Numbered from the stretch's first letter, positions 1 through 8,447 are shown. The stretch is DNA of 64,000 bases from Konateibacter massiliensis (GCF_900184995.1 NZ_LT860097.1:62001-126000); one strand, 5' to 3'. Notes: a model not told the origin generated them from the letters alone. Made by a program: numbers and translations.

Positions 1-251
1 CCTGCGTGACAGCCGTATCTACAAGACCGGTTATCGGTATCGTAACGCAGATTGATGAGGAAAACGGAAATCCCGAGCAGGCGGAAGAATGGCTTCGTCT
101 TGCAGGCTGTGAGACAGTCTTTTTTGTGAGCTCTTACACCGGTGAGGGAATCTGGCAGATTATCGATTACCTAAAGGAAGACGGAGACGTTCTGCCGTGG
201 AAAGAAGATACAGCAGAACAGCCAAGGACGGTTCTTTCAACAAAGAATTAA
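1..251 (+). CDS. EutP/PduV-family GTPase-like protein, C-terminal part (5' truncated by window edge)
   Basis: Only the last 80 or so codons are present; the reading frame is open to the window edge, so the real start lies upstream. The fragment has the G4-type motif VTQID (family VTKID) after a hydrophobic strand, then the C-terminal part of a small Ras-like GTPase fold (AEEWLRLAGC, FFVSSYTGEGI). EutP/PduV proteins are small P-loop proteins associated with ethanolamine or propanediol microcompartments. The Walker A region is outside the window, so GTP binding cannot be confirmed here. The GNAT gene begins 35 nt downstream. No other microcompartment gene is visible. Confidence 0.7.
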   Translation, partial: CVTAVSTRPVIGIVTQIDEENGNPEQAEEWLRLAGCETVFFVSSYTGEGIWQIIDYLKEDGDVLPWKEDTAEQPRTVLSTKN

Positions 252-286
252 ATTTTGTTACAGTTCACAATATCGTGAGGTGTTTT

Positions 287-886
287 ATGTTAGATAAGGC
301 AGTACCATATAAGCGTATTATTATGAAGCTGGATTATGAGAAAAATCATAGCACGGCAAATATAATACTGCCCGAAGGATATTCCTTTCAAATGTATGAG
401 GAAGGAATGGAGGAGGAATGGGCAGAGACAGAGGCAGAGGTTTTGGAATTTGACACGAAGGAAAAGGCTCTTGCTTATTTTAAGAAAAATCTGCTTCCGT
501 ATAAGGAAAATCTGAAAAAAAGAATGATTTTTGTGGTGAATAAAGAGGGGACAGCTGTTGCCAATGCCTGTGCCTGGTATGCTGATTACAAGGGAAAGCA
601 TCAGGCACATGTCCACTATGTTGCGGTGAGACCGGACTATCAGGGGTTAGGCATTGGAAAGGCAGTATTTCAAAAGATACTGACTCTTTTTCCGGTTTAT
701 GAACCAAATGAGGACATTTATCTCCATACCCAGACATGGAGCCATGTTGCAATTCGCATGTATCTTACAATGGGGTTTCGGTTGATAAAGGATGAGTTTA
801 TCGGCTATCATCAAAAGGATTATGAGGAAGCTGTGCGCACTCTGGAGAAGATTTATGATAGAGAGACGATAAAAAAGACATCTTGA
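287..886 (+). CDS. GNAT family N-acetyltransferase
   Basis: A 199-residue protein if translation starts at ATG 287, which has a GTGAGG ribosome site 7 nt upstream; the open frame extends further back to 197 but has no good ribosome site there. The acetyl-CoA binding signature is clear (VAVRPDYQGLGIGKAVF around residues 115-132), followed by the usual C-terminal MYLTMGF motif. GNAT enzymes transfer an acetyl group from acetyl-CoA to an amine; the substrate cannot be predicted from this sequence. The stop codon lies inside a strong terminator hairpin shared with the convergent lgt gene. Confidence 0.8.
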   Translation: MLDKAVPYKRIIMKLDYEKNHSTANIILPEGYSFQMYEEGMEEEWAETEAEVLEFDTKEKALAYFKKNLLPYKENLKKRMIFVVNKEGTAVANACAWYADYKGKHQAHVHYVAVRPDYQGLGIGKAVFQKILTLFPVYEPNEDIYLHTQTWSHVAIRMYLTMGFRLIKDEFIGYHQKDYEEAVRTLEKIYDRETIKKTS

Positions 887-909
887 ATAAAATTTCAAGA
901 TGTCTTTTT
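872..909. terminator. Bidirectional intrinsic terminator between GNAT gene and lgt
   Basis: Perfect 16-bp inverted repeat, arms 872-887 and 894-909 with a 6-nt loop. Each arm ends in a run of A or T, so it can stop transcription from both convergent genes. It overlaps the stop codon of the acetyltransferase gene. Confidence 0.85.
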
Positions 910-923
910 ATATGATAGGAAAA

Positions 924-1694
924 TCATTCTTCGATATCGGATTTATCCTCTCTTTTATTCAATACATAGCCCATAACAAGGCCGGCAAGTACGATAAAGA
1001 TAGAGATAAACTGTGAGGTGGAAAGCGCTCCGATGCTTCCGCGTACCAAATCACCTCTAAAGAACTCAATGATAAAGCGTCCGATGCCGTATAAAACTAA
1101 ATAGGCGCTTGCGACAAGCCCTGATTTTGAATTCTTTCTTGCAAACAGGATGAGAACAAGAGCGATAGCAAAATCACCAAGGCTGGACATTAGCTGTGTT
1201 GGCACTAAGTGAATGTGGTTTGGCGCGTACTCAGAGTTTTGAAATACAATGCTAAAGCCCGAAGTCGTTTCCAAGCCATAGCAGCAGCCTGCAAAAAAGC
1301 AGCCGACACGCCCAAAGCCTTGTGCGATAGCCAAGGAAGGCACAAGTAAATCAAAATATGTTAAAAAGTTCTTTTTCTTATATCGGCAGTAGAGATAAGC
1401 AGCTAAAATTCCGCCGATAATACCGCCGTACACAACAAAGCCGTCCATCAGCTCCAACAAACTGGCTGGATTCTCGAGAATAGTTTTCCATTTCGTAATG
1501 AAATACAAAAGCTTAGCTCCCAACAGTCCGAAAATAATGCAGACAAAGGCGAGATTAAAGAGAAAATCTCGGTCAAGGCCTCTTTTTTTTGCACGGTAAT
1601 CAGCAGAAAGAAGTGCTGCAATAAAGCCAATTCCGATTAATAAACCATAGCTATGTACGGTAATGGGACCAATACTGAATAAATCGTTATACAT
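924..1694 (-). CDS. lgt: Prolipoprotein diacylglyceryl transferase (clostridial variant)
   Basis: A 256-residue polytopic membrane protein. Lgt transfers a diacylglyceryl group from phosphatidylglycerol to the lipobox cysteine of prolipoproteins at the cytoplasmic membrane. It shows the family N-terminal HSYGLLIGIGF motif, several hydrophobic helices, and the signature region GRVGCFFAGCCYG around residues 128-140. In the well-studied enterobacterial enzyme this region reads GRxGNFxNxE, so the Asn and Glu positions are replaced here by a cysteine-rich version often seen in Clostridia. Activity is therefore likely but not proven by motif. Charged C-terminal tail (NKREDKSDIEE). Confidence 0.88.
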   Translation of the reverse strand: MYNDLFSIGPITVHSYGLLIGIGFIAALLSADYRAKKRGLDRDFLFNLAFVCIIFGLLGAKLLYFITKWKTILENPASLLELMDGFVVYGGIIGGILAAYLYCRYKKKNFLTYFDLLVPSLAIAQGFGRVGCFFAGCCYGLETTSGFSIVFQNSEYAPNHIHLVPTQLMSSLGDFAIALVLILFARKNSKSGLVASAYLVLYGIGRFIIEFFRGDLVRGSIGALSTSQFISIFIVLAGLVMGYVLNKREDKSDIEE

Positions 1695-1765
1695 AGAGGT
1701 ATCCTTTCTGGTGTGAAATTTTGTAAAATGAGAGTCGGTATGAAGTTATACCAGCTATAAATAGT

Positions 1766-1809
1766 TTTTATAACATAGGAAACTCGTAGTAATTTCCTAT
1801 GTTATAAAA
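1766..1809 (-). terminator. Long hairpin downstream of tRNA-Gly
   Basis: Inverted repeat with 17-bp arms (1766-1782 and 1793-1809) around a 10-nt loop, 39 nt beyond the 3' end of the tRNA gene and before lgt. It has no long T tract. The arms contain ATAGGAAA/TTTCCTAT, a motif that recurs in a hairpin near 46.66 kb. Confidence 0.55.
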
Positions 1810-1847
1810 CAAATAAGACTCTATGATAATCATAAAGTCTTAAGAAG

Positions 1848-1920
1848 AGCGATAGACGAGACTCGAACTCGCGACCTCCACCTTGGCAAGGTGGCGTACT
1901 ACCAACTGTACTACTATCGC
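1848..1920 (-). tRNA. tRNA-Gly (anticodon GCC)
   Basis: 73 nt. Read on the minus strand it starts GCGATAG and ends CTATCGC plus a T discriminator, giving a perfect 7-bp acceptor stem. The anticodon loop contains TTGCCAA (anticodon GCC), and the T-loop sequence GTTCGAGTC is present. CCA is not encoded. A consensus promoter lies 40 nt upstream. Confidence 0.96.
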
Positions 1921-1959
1921 ATAACCAATATATTCTGTTTGAAAACTGCTACGTTAGAT

Positions 1960-1988
1960 ACTATACTATAAAAATTTATGTTTGTCAA
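1960..1988 (-). promoter_or_regulatory. Sigma-A promoter for tRNA-Gly
   Basis: On the minus strand: TTGACA at 1988-1983, 17-nt spacer, TATAGT at 1965-1960. The tRNA 5' end is 40 nt downstream. Confidence 0.8.
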
Positions 1989-2011
1989 GAATGAAATCTT
2001 AGTATTTTTAC

Positions 2012-2040
2012 TTGATATTTTTAGCGTTACTAGTTAAAAT
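2012..2040 (+). promoter_or_regulatory. Candidate promoter for the ROK kinase gene
   Basis: TTGATA at 2012-2017, 17-nt spacer, TAAAAT at 2035-2040, about 54 nt before the ROK kinase start codon. It is divergent from the tRNA-Gly promoter. Confidence 0.55.
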
Positions 2041-2093
2041 AGGAAGCAGGTTTGATAGAAAAATGTCAGAAATGAATGGTGGAGGTAATTGGT

Positions 2094-2969
2094 ATGATTT
2101 TTGGTGCTTTAGAGGCAGGCGGAACAAAGATGGTATGTGCATTGGGGCAGGAAGATGGTACAATATTGGAGCAGGTGTCGATTCCGACAACGACTCCGGA
2201 GGAGACAATTCCGTTAATTATAGACTATTTTAAGGAAAAAGGGATTGTATCACTTGGAATTGGTTCTTTTGGACCGGTGGATGTAAATAAGGATTCGGAT
2301 ACTTACGGACATATTTTGGACACCCCGAAGACTCCTTGGAAGTATTATGATTTGCTAGGAGAGTTACAGAAGGCATTGAATGTTCCGATTGAACTGGATA
2401 CCGATGTAAATGGTTCTTGCCTGGGCGAAATGACGTTTGGCGATGCAAAAGGCCTTGATTCTGTGGTTTACATCACAATAGGAACCGGTGTAGGCGTGGG
2501 AGCCGCAGTAGGCGGACAGCTGCTTCACGGTATGCTTCACCCAGAGGCAGGACATATTCTTTTAGAAAAGCATGAGGAGGATACCTTTGAGGGATGCTGC
2601 CCATATCACGGCACATGTCTGGAGGGACTTGCAGCAGGACCTGCGATTGAGAAGAGATGGGGGAAAAAGGCTGTTGAATTAAAGGATAATGACAAGGTGT
2701 GGGAGATTGAGGCGTATTATATTGCGCAGGCAATCATGGCCTATATTTTGACACTGTCACCGAGAAAAATTATTCTTGGCGGCGGGGTTATGCACCAGAT
2801 GCAGTTATTTCCTATGATACGCAAAGAGGTAAAGAGATTGATGAACGGCTATATCAATACAAAAGAAATGCAGGATATCGAACATTACATTGTTCCGGCA
2901 AGCTTGAATGATAACCAGGGCATTATGGGCTGTATACAGCTTGCGAAGCTGGCATTGGAAGGAAAATAG
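2094..2969 (+). CDS. ROK-family sugar kinase, probable fructokinase
   Basis: 291 residues from ATG 2094, which has GGAGG 8 nt upstream; an earlier in-frame start at 2076 lacks a ribosome site. ROK kinases phosphorylate sugars with ATP in the cytoplasm. Seen here: N-terminal phosphate-1 motif EAGGTK, the GTGVGVG loop near residue 132, and the ROK zinc-binding signature HPEAGH with Cys-x-YHG-x-C-x-EG near residues 152-178. The short length and EAGGTKMVCALG start resemble the bacterial fructokinase branch; other hexoses cannot be excluded. No transport gene is adjacent, and the gene is followed by its own terminator. Confidence 0.82.
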   Translation: MIFGALEAGGTKMVCALGQEDGTILEQVSIPTTTPEETIPLIIDYFKEKGIVSLGIGSFGPVDVNKDSDTYGHILDTPKTPWKYYDLLGELQKALNVPIELDTDVNGSCLGEMTFGDAKGLDSVVYITIGTGVGVGAAVGGQLLHGMLHPEAGHILLEKHEEDTFEGCCPYHGTCLEGLAAGPAIEKRWGKKAVELKDNDKVWEIEAYYIAQAIMAYILTLSPRKIILGGGVMHQMQLFPMIRKEVKRLMNGYINTKEMQDIEHYIVPASLNDNQGIMGCIQLAKLALEGK

Positions 2970-2977
2970 CATAAAAG

Positions 2978-3005
2978 AAGAACCTCGCAAAGAGGTTCTT
3001 TTTTA
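2978..3005. terminator. Intrinsic terminator between ROK kinase and Ig-like gene
   Basis: AAGAACCTC / GAGGTTCTT stem (2978-2986, 2992-3000) with a T run on the plus strand. It sits between convergent genes, and the A-rich 5' flank may let it act in both directions. Confidence 0.8.
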
Positions 3006-3011
3006 TATGAT

Positions 3012-3764
3012 TTAGAAGTAAACCCGGAATGTAGGAAGATCTATGTCAATGAGATCAAACTGACTTAAATCATATCCTTTTTTCTTAATCTGACTTGCGC
3101 TAAATTCGATTGTAAAAGATTTTCCGGTAGTACCATATGAAATATTTTTTGGATAGGTGTTTGCAACTTTACCTTTTGCAAGTACTACGTCAGTATCAGG
3201 AGCACCCAGTGTTTTTCCCAAAATGGTACCGGTCAGAGTCACATTAATTTTAGACATTTTTCCTTTTGTATCTGTAACCTTTTTTACCTTGGAATAGTAT
3301 TTGTGATTGATAAATTGAGACTTACAGATAAGCTTTCCATTCTTGTAGTAAACCTGAGTTGGAATAACATAAAAGCCATAGCCTATGAACTCAGAAACAG
3401 ACTTTACATCAAAAGAATAAGAATTACTAGATACTTTAACAACGCACTTTAACTTTTTGGATCCTACTTTAGCCGTAATGGTAGCCTTACCTTTGCCGGT
3501 AGCTGTAACTAAGCCGTTTTTTACAGTTGCCGCTTTTTTGTTGCTTGTTGACCATGTAACTTTTTTACCGCCCTTATTTTTGACAGTAAGTTTAAATGTT
3601 TCTCCTGCACGCACTGATTTTGAAGTGATGCTGAGTGTCGGCTTGGCAGCAGCTTCAACAGTGGTAACAGTCGAAACAGCCGGTAAAATAGCCGGTACGG
3701 TTAATGCCAGTGACATACTAAGAGCCACGGCAGTAGCCATTTTCTTAAATGAAAATTTGAACAT
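3012..3764 (-). CDS. Secreted protein with bacterial Ig-like (Big_2) domain
   Basis: 250 residues. The N terminus is a signal peptide (FKFSFKKMATAVALSMSLALTV then Ala-rich to VEAAA, cleavage near residue 40). Residues about 42-115 form a Big_2-type Ig-like fold with the typical VTWSTSNKKAATVKNGLVTATGKGKATITA pattern described here only by its core WSTSN and GKGKATITA. The remaining 135 residues are lysine- and tyrosine-rich beta-like sequence with no motif I recognise. Big_2 domains are common in surface and secreted proteins of gut Clostridia. The role is unknown; there is no sortase or cell-wall anchor motif at the C terminus. Confidence 0.75.
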   Translation of the reverse strand: MFKFSFKKMATAVALSMSLALTVPAILPAVSTVTTVEAAAKPTLSITSKSVRAGETFKLTVKNKGGKKVTWSTSNKKAATVKNGLVTATGKGKATITAKVGSKKLKCVVKVSSNSYSFDVKSVSEFIGYGFYVIPTQVYYKNGKLICKSQFINHKYYSKVKKVTDTKGKMSKINVTLTGTILGKTLGAPDTDVVLAKGKVANTYPKNISYGTTGKSFTIEFSASQIKKKGYDLSQFDLIDIDLPTFRVYF

Positions 3765-3985
3765 AACTCAATCCCCTTTGTGTTTTATTTAGGCTTCGCC
3801 TGTATAAAATTTTAGCATAATATTCCAGATATAGCAATGGTACTTTGCTCTTACGGCGTAGTATTTCTGCGCATAAAATGCTGTTCTAAAGCCAATAGGA
3901 TGAATAGGAATGGGTGGACATTTTGGAATGGTTAAATTATAATGAAAAAGATATAGTTGATTATGAATATAAAGGAGGGCGTAAA

Positions 3986-4834
3986 TTGAGTTTAGCAGAT
4001 CATTTATTTATAAATATGTGCAAGGATATATTGGAAAACGGTGTCAGCACCGAGGGTGAAAAGGTTCGTCCAAAATGGGAGGATGGAACATCGGCTTACA
4101 CCGTGAAACGCTTTGGAGTGGTGAACCGTTATGATTTGTCCAAGGAATTTCCGGCGCTGACACTTCGAAAAACAGCGATAAAGAGCTGTACTGATGAAAT
4201 ACTCTGGATTTGGCAGAAAAAATCCAATAATATCAATGAATTGAATAGCCATATATGGGATAGCTGGGCAGATGAGGAAGGCTCTATCGGAAAAGCTTAC
4301 GGCTACCAGCTCGGCGTAAAGCACCAGTACAAAGAGGGCATGATGGACCAGGTGGACCGCGTTATCTATGATTTGAAGAACAACCCATACAGCAGAAGAA
4401 TCATGACAAATATATATGTGCATCAGGATTTACACGAGATGCACCTATACCCTTGTGCTTACAGCATGACCTTCAATACGACAAAGGAACCGGGCAGCGA
4501 CAGGCTGAAATTAAATGCAATTTTAAATCAGCGTTCTCAGGATATTTTGGCGGCAAACAATTGGAATGTGTGCCAATATGCGATTTTGGTGCATATGCTG
4601 GCGCAAGTGTGCGGTATGCAGGTGGGAGAGCTTGTGCATGTCATTGCAGACGCCCACATCTATGACCGTCATATTCCGATTATCGAGGAGCTCATAAGCC
4701 GCCCTGTTTATGATGCGCCAACCTTCTGGTTGAATCCGGAGGTTAAGGATTTCTATGATTTTACACCGGATGATGTAAAATTAGAAAATTATGTGACAGG
4801 ACCGCAAATAAAAAACATACCGATTGCGGTATAA
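3986..4834 (+). CDS. thyA: Thymidylate synthase
   Basis: Folate-dependent enzyme converting dUMP to dTMP with methylene-tetrahydrofolate. The frame is open from 3914, but the best start is TTG 3986, with AAAGGAGGG 7 nt upstream, giving a 282-residue protein beginning SLADHLFINMCKDIL as in related clostridial enzymes. Recognisable motifs: the substrate phosphate loop region, the catalytic cysteine in YPCAYSMTF, NQRSQD for phosphate binding, and HIYDRH near the C terminus. folA follows 18 nt later, a classical pair because ThyA produces the dihydrofolate that FolA reduces. Confidence 0.93.
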   Translation: MSLADHLFINMCKDILENGVSTEGEKVRPKWEDGTSAYTVKRFGVVNRYDLSKEFPALTLRKTAIKSCTDEILWIWQKKSNNINELNSHIWDSWADEEGSIGKAYGYQLGVKHQYKEGMMDQVDRVIYDLKNNPYSRRIMTNIYVHQDLHEMHLYPCAYSMTFNTTKEPGSDRLKLNAILNQRSQDILAANNWNVCQYAILVHMLAQVCGMQVGELVHVIADAHIYDRHIPIIEELISRPVYDAPTFWLNPEVKDFYDFTPDDVKLENYVTGPQIKNIPIAV

Positions 4835-4852
4835 GGAAAGGAAAGCAAAGAT

Positions 4853-5347
4853 ATGAACTTAATAGTGGCAGTTGACAGTAACTGGGCGATTGGAAACAAG
4901 GACCAGTTACTTGTCCGCATACCAAATGACCATAAAATGTTTCGGGAGGAGACGACCGGAAAGATTGTAGTGCTTGGAAGAAAGACGCTTGAGACTTTTC
5001 CGAATAAGCAGCCGCTGCAAAACAGAAAAAATATTATTTTTTCCACAAATCCTGATTATACGGTGAAGGACGCAGATATTGTTCACTCTATAGAAGAATT
5101 TTTAGAAGAAATAAAGAAATATAAGAGTGAAGATGTATATATCATCGGCGGGCAGAGTATTTACCGTGAACTGCTTCCGTACTGTGATACGGCACATGTC
5201 ACGAAAATTGAGCACAAATATGAAGCGGATGCCTATTTTCCGAATTTGGACGAGGATAAGGAATGGAAGATTACGGCGGAAAGTGATGAACTCACTTACT
5301 TTGATTTAGAATATGCTTTTGTAAAATACGAGAGAATGAAAGAGTAA
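4853..5347 (+). CDS. folA: Dihydrofolate reductase
   Basis: 164 residues, normal for the family. Regenerates tetrahydrofolate from dihydrofolate using NADPH. Motifs: N-terminal LIVAVDSNWAIG, the IPNDHKMFREET segment with the substrate-binding acidic residue, VLGRKTLETFP, and VYIIGGQSIYRELL, which is the family GG NADPH-binding motif. AAGGAAAGG ribosome site before ATG 4853. Forms a two-gene unit with thyA. Confidence 0.93.
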   Translation: MNLIVAVDSNWAIGNKDQLLVRIPNDHKMFREETTGKIVVLGRKTLETFPNKQPLQNRKNIIFSTNPDYTVKDADIVHSIEEFLEEIKKYKSEDVYIIGGQSIYRELLPYCDTAHVTKIEHKYEADAYFPNLDEDKEWKITAESDELTYFDLEYAFVKYERMKE

Positions 5348-5377
5348 AGCTGCTAGCAGATTCACCTGTAATACTTC

Positions 5378-5406
5378 TTGACATTAACTTGAAAAAGTAT
5401 AATAAT
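5378..5406 (+). promoter_or_regulatory. Candidate promoter for ilvE
   Basis: TTGACA at 5378-5383, 17-nt spacer, AATAAT at 5401-5406, 34 nt before the ilvE start. Confidence 0.55.
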
Positions 5407-5439
5407 AAATTTATTGAATAAACGGAAGGATGAAATGTC

Positions 5440-6510
5440 ATGTTGGATATTAAATTTGAAGCAACCAAAAATCCAAAGCCGATACCGGACGAGAATGATC
5501 CGTTGGTATTTGGAACAATTTTTACAAATCACATGTTTGTCATGGATTATGAGATGGGGAAGGGATGGCACAACCCGAGAGTGACAGAGTATGCACCTAT
5601 CGTTCTCGAACCTTCTGCGATGGTTTTCCATTATGGACAGGAAATGTTTGAGGGATTAAAAGCATACAAGTCGGAGGAAGGAAAGATTTTATTATTTCGC
5701 CCGGACAAAAATATCGAAAGAGCCAACAACACAAACAAGAGGATTTGTATTCCGCAAATACCGGAGGAAGATTTTTTACAGGCAATCAAGGCAATTGTAT
5801 CAGCAGATAGAGACTGGATTCCAACAAAGCAAGGCACATCCCTCTATATCAGACCGTTTGTTATTGCAACCGACCCGTATTTAGGTGTGAGACCATCAAA
5901 TACGTATAAATTTATTATTATTTTATCCCCTGTAGGACCATATTATAAAGAGGGCTTGGACCCTGTTAAAATCTGGATTGAGGATGAATATGTAAGAGCT
6001 GTAAAGGGTGGAATAGGCGAGGCAAAAACAGGCGGAAACTATGTTGCAAGTCTGGCATCCCAAGTAAAAGCACATGACGAGGGCTATTCACAGGTGCTTT
6101 GGCTGGACGGTGTAGATCGCAAGTACATTGAAGAGGTTGGAGCGATGAATATCTTCTTCAAGATTAACGGAACCGTGGTAACCCCGATGCTAAACGGAAG
6201 TATTTTGCCGGGTGTTACAAGAGATTCTTGCATCGCCCTCTGTAAGCAGTGGGGAATACCTGTGGAGGAGAGAAAAGTATCCATTGATGAAATATATGAA
6301 GCAGCGAAGGACGGAAGCCTGGAGGAAGTATGGGGCACCGGTACAGCAGCGGTTATCTCACCGGTAGGGCAGCTTAGATGGAAAGACCACATTATGCCGA
6401 TACAGGATGGCGGCATCGGCGAATTGAGCCAGAAGCTGTATGATACCGTTACAGGTATCCAGCTTGGAAAAATCGAAGATGAGCTGAATTGGATTGTAGA
6501 AGTGAAATAA
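5440..6510 (+). CDS. ilvE: Branched-chain amino acid aminotransferase
   Basis: 356 residues, the long (class II type) form of BCAT. A PLP enzyme catalysing the last step of leucine, isoleucine and valine synthesis and the first step of their breakdown. The PLP lysine is in the GGIGEAKTGGNYV segment (around residue 198). Other fold-type IV marks are FHYGQEMFEGLKAY near the N terminus, EEVGAMNIFF, and LPGVTRDS. Single gene with its own promoter and terminator; it complements the leuA gene at 31-33 kb. Confidence 0.93.
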   Translation: MLDIKFEATKNPKPIPDENDPLVFGTIFTNHMFVMDYEMGKGWHNPRVTEYAPIVLEPSAMVFHYGQEMFEGLKAYKSEEGKILLFRPDKNIERANNTNKRICIPQIPEEDFLQAIKAIVSADRDWIPTKQGTSLYIRPFVIATDPYLGVRPSNTYKFIIILSPVGPYYKEGLDPVKIWIEDEYVRAVKGGIGEAKTGGNYVASLASQVKAHDEGYSQVLWLDGVDRKYIEEVGAMNIFFKINGTVVTPMLNGSILPGVTRDSCIALCKQWGIPVEERKVSIDEIYEAAKDGSLEEVWGTGTAAVISPVGQLRWKDHIMPIQDGGIGELSQKLYDTVTGIQLGKIEDELNWIVEVK

Positions 6511-6521
6511 AAATTGTAAAA

Positions 6522-6566
6522 GACTGCAATAACAGGATTTTAAGGATTCTGTTATTGCAGTTTTTG
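6522..6566 (+). terminator. Intrinsic terminator of ilvE
   Basis: 13-14 bp stem (6522-6535 with 6549-6561) followed by TTTTTGT. Confidence 0.85.
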
Positions 6567-6712
6567 TATTAGGATGGTAAATGTTGGATTTTCAACAGCA
6601 AATCTTAAGTAAATCGTAATAAAATCCTAGAATGGTTTTAAAACAATTTTCACATTTCTTTGATAAACTTCAAAAGGAACAAGACATTTGCGTATTAAAT
6701 CAGAGGTGTATT

Positions 6713-6907
6713 ATGAAGAGAAATGAATTCGGAGAAATTGAAAATCCAAAGAATAAAATAAATATTTTGATACTCGTTGTTGCTATTTTAGCTGTTATTA
6801 TCACAGGTGTTGTATATGCCGTTAAGTTGAATGACGAGGCAGCGAGCTTAAATGCTTATCATAAAACGACGACAGACTATTATCAAAATGAGGAGGGAAA
6901 CATATAA
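6713..6907 (+). CDS. Small single-pass membrane protein
   Basis: 64 residues from ATG 6713 (CAGAGGTG ribosome site). One strong hydrophobic helix, ILILVVAILAVIITGVVYAV (about residues 17-36), flanked by a charged N terminus and a polar tail. No family recognised. Its end and the start of the next gene nearly touch, and the two probably form a unit devoted to an envelope function, but the role is unknown. Confidence 0.55.
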   Translation: MKRNEFGEIENPKNKINILILVVAILAVIITGVVYAVKLNDEAASLNAYHKTTTDYYQNEEGNI

Positions 6908-6941
6908 TAGTACCAAACGGTATTTCGCAGATGGAGAAAAT

Positions 6942-8207
6942 ATGCGACAACAAGCTTTAGTAATGACACAAGATACGGCTGTTGATAAAGGAAATTTGAA
7001 GGTGAGCGTGACCTCACAGAACAATTTAAAGCCAATTCAGGGGGCTACCATTAAAATATCCTATACAGGCGACCCTACCAGCCAGGTAGAAGAATTAAGT
7101 ACAAATGAATCGGGACAGACTGAAACGGTGGCACTTGACACGCCTCCGCTTGAATACAGCCTAGCCCCTTCAGAAATCCAGCCTTATTCCGAATATACGC
7201 TTCAGGTAGAAGCAGAGGGCTTTGAACCGATTGTGATATCGGGATCTCAAATACTTCCGGAGGTAAATGCTTTGCAGGAGATACGTCTTCGCCCGCTTGA
7301 GCCAAATCAGGTGGAGGATAATGTGGTGATTCCGGCACATACCCTTTATGGGGAATATCCGCCTAAAATTGCAGAGGCAGAAATCAAACCTGTCGATGAA
7401 AGCGGTGAGATAGTATTGAGCAGAGTTGTAATCCCGGAATTTGTCATTGTACATGACGGCGTTCCTACCGATACGACGGCTTCCAACTACTATGTAAGAT
7501 ATAAGGATTATATTAAAAATGTGGCGAGCAGTGAGATTTATGCAACATGGCCTACATCCGCAATTGAGGCAAATGTGTTGGCAATTATGTCGTTTACGCT
7601 GAATCGTGTCTTTACCGAATGGTATAGAAACAAGGGATTCAACTTTACCATCACCTCCTCAACTGCATTTGATCATAAATGGATGTATGGCAGAAACATA
7701 TTCAGCGAAATATCCATTGTGGTGGATAATTTGTTTGCCAGTTATTTATCGAGACCGAATGTGAAGCAGCCGATTTTAACCCAGTATTGCGACGGAAACC
7801 GGGTGACCTGCCCGAACTGGCTGTCCCAGTGGGGGTCAAAGGATTTGGGAGATCAGGGATATTCTGCGATAGATATTATCCGGCATTATTACGGCAGTAA
7901 TATGTTTATCAACAGCGCGGAGGAGGTATCCGGCGTTCCGGCTTCGTGGCCCGGCAGTAATTTGCAGGTGGGTTCAAGCGGTGATAGCGTGCGGCAGATG
8001 CAGGAGCAGTTAAATACCATTGCAGGCTCCTATCCTGCAATTCCGAGAATTACGGCAGATGGTGTATTTGGTCCGGCAACGGAAAATGCAGTAAGAATTT
8101 TTCAGTCTGTGTTTGGACTTCCGGCAAATGGTATCGTAGATTACCCTACTTGGTATAAGATATCAGAAATCTATGTCGGAGTATCCAGAATTGCGGAATT
8201 AGTATAA
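6942..8207 (+). CDS. Peptidoglycan-binding protein with SpoIID-like central region
   Basis: 421 residues if started at ATG 6942 (GGAG 8 nt upstream); the frame is open from 6852, so an earlier start is possible. Parts: an N-terminal beta-rich carboxypeptidase-regulatory-like segment (GNLKVSVTSQNN, GATIKISYTG), a central region with the feel of SpoIID-type amidase enhancers (NYYVRYKDYIKNVASSEIYATWP, then QYCDGNRVTCPNWLSQWG), and a C-terminal PG_binding_1 repeat (VGSSGDSVRQMQEQLN ... ADGVFGPATENAVRIFQ). No signal peptide is seen from this start, so export may depend on the small membrane protein upstream. Probable role: cell wall or spore cortex remodelling, inferred. Confidence 0.65.
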   Translation: MRQQALVMTQDTAVDKGNLKVSVTSQNNLKPIQGATIKISYTGDPTSQVEELSTNESGQTETVALDTPPLEYSLAPSEIQPYSEYTLQVEAEGFEPIVISGSQILPEVNALQEIRLRPLEPNQVEDNVVIPAHTLYGEYPPKIAEAEIKPVDESGEIVLSRVVIPEFVIVHDGVPTDTTASNYYVRYKDYIKNVASSEIYATWPTSAIEANVLAIMSFTLNRVFTEWYRNKGFNFTITSSTAFDHKWMYGRNIFSEISIVVDNLFASYLSRPNVKQPILTQYCDGNRVTCPNWLSQWGSKDLGDQGYSAIDIIRHYYGSNMFINSAEEVSGVPASWPGSNLQVGSSGDSVRQMQEQLNTIAGSYPAIPRITADGVFGPATENAVRIFQSVFGLPANGIVDYPTWYKISEIYVGVSRIAELV

Positions 8208-8243
8208 ACGCATAAATTTACATTTTTAAAAGGTGTTTTTGCA

Positions 8244-8274
8244 GAGTATCCCGGCAGTGGGATACTCTTTTTTT
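8244..8274 (+). terminator. Intrinsic terminator before carAB
   Basis: GAGTATCCC / GGGATACTC stem (8244-8252, 8259-8267) followed by seven T. Confidence 0.88.
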
Positions 8275-8314
8275 GGAACTGTAAAAAGAAAATATAAATA
8301 TTTATAAAAAAAGG

Positions 8315-8343
8315 TTGAAAAATGTTTGATAATATGATAAAAT
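8315..8343 (+). promoter_or_regulatory. Candidate upstream promoter of carAB
   Basis: TTGAAA at 8315-8320, 17-nt spacer, TAAAAT at 8338-8343. It is followed by a 14-bp direct repeat, ACAATTGTA spaced by AAGCC (about 8373-8395), each copy palindromic at CAATTG; its meaning is unknown. Confidence 0.4.
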
Positions 8344-8447
8344 TTTAAAAATTTGAGGTTTTGCAAAAGCAACAATTGTAAAGCCACAATTGTATAGCTA
8401 GTAAAAATATGAAAAAGAAATGCTTAGAGATGTATGGTATTTTTTTT

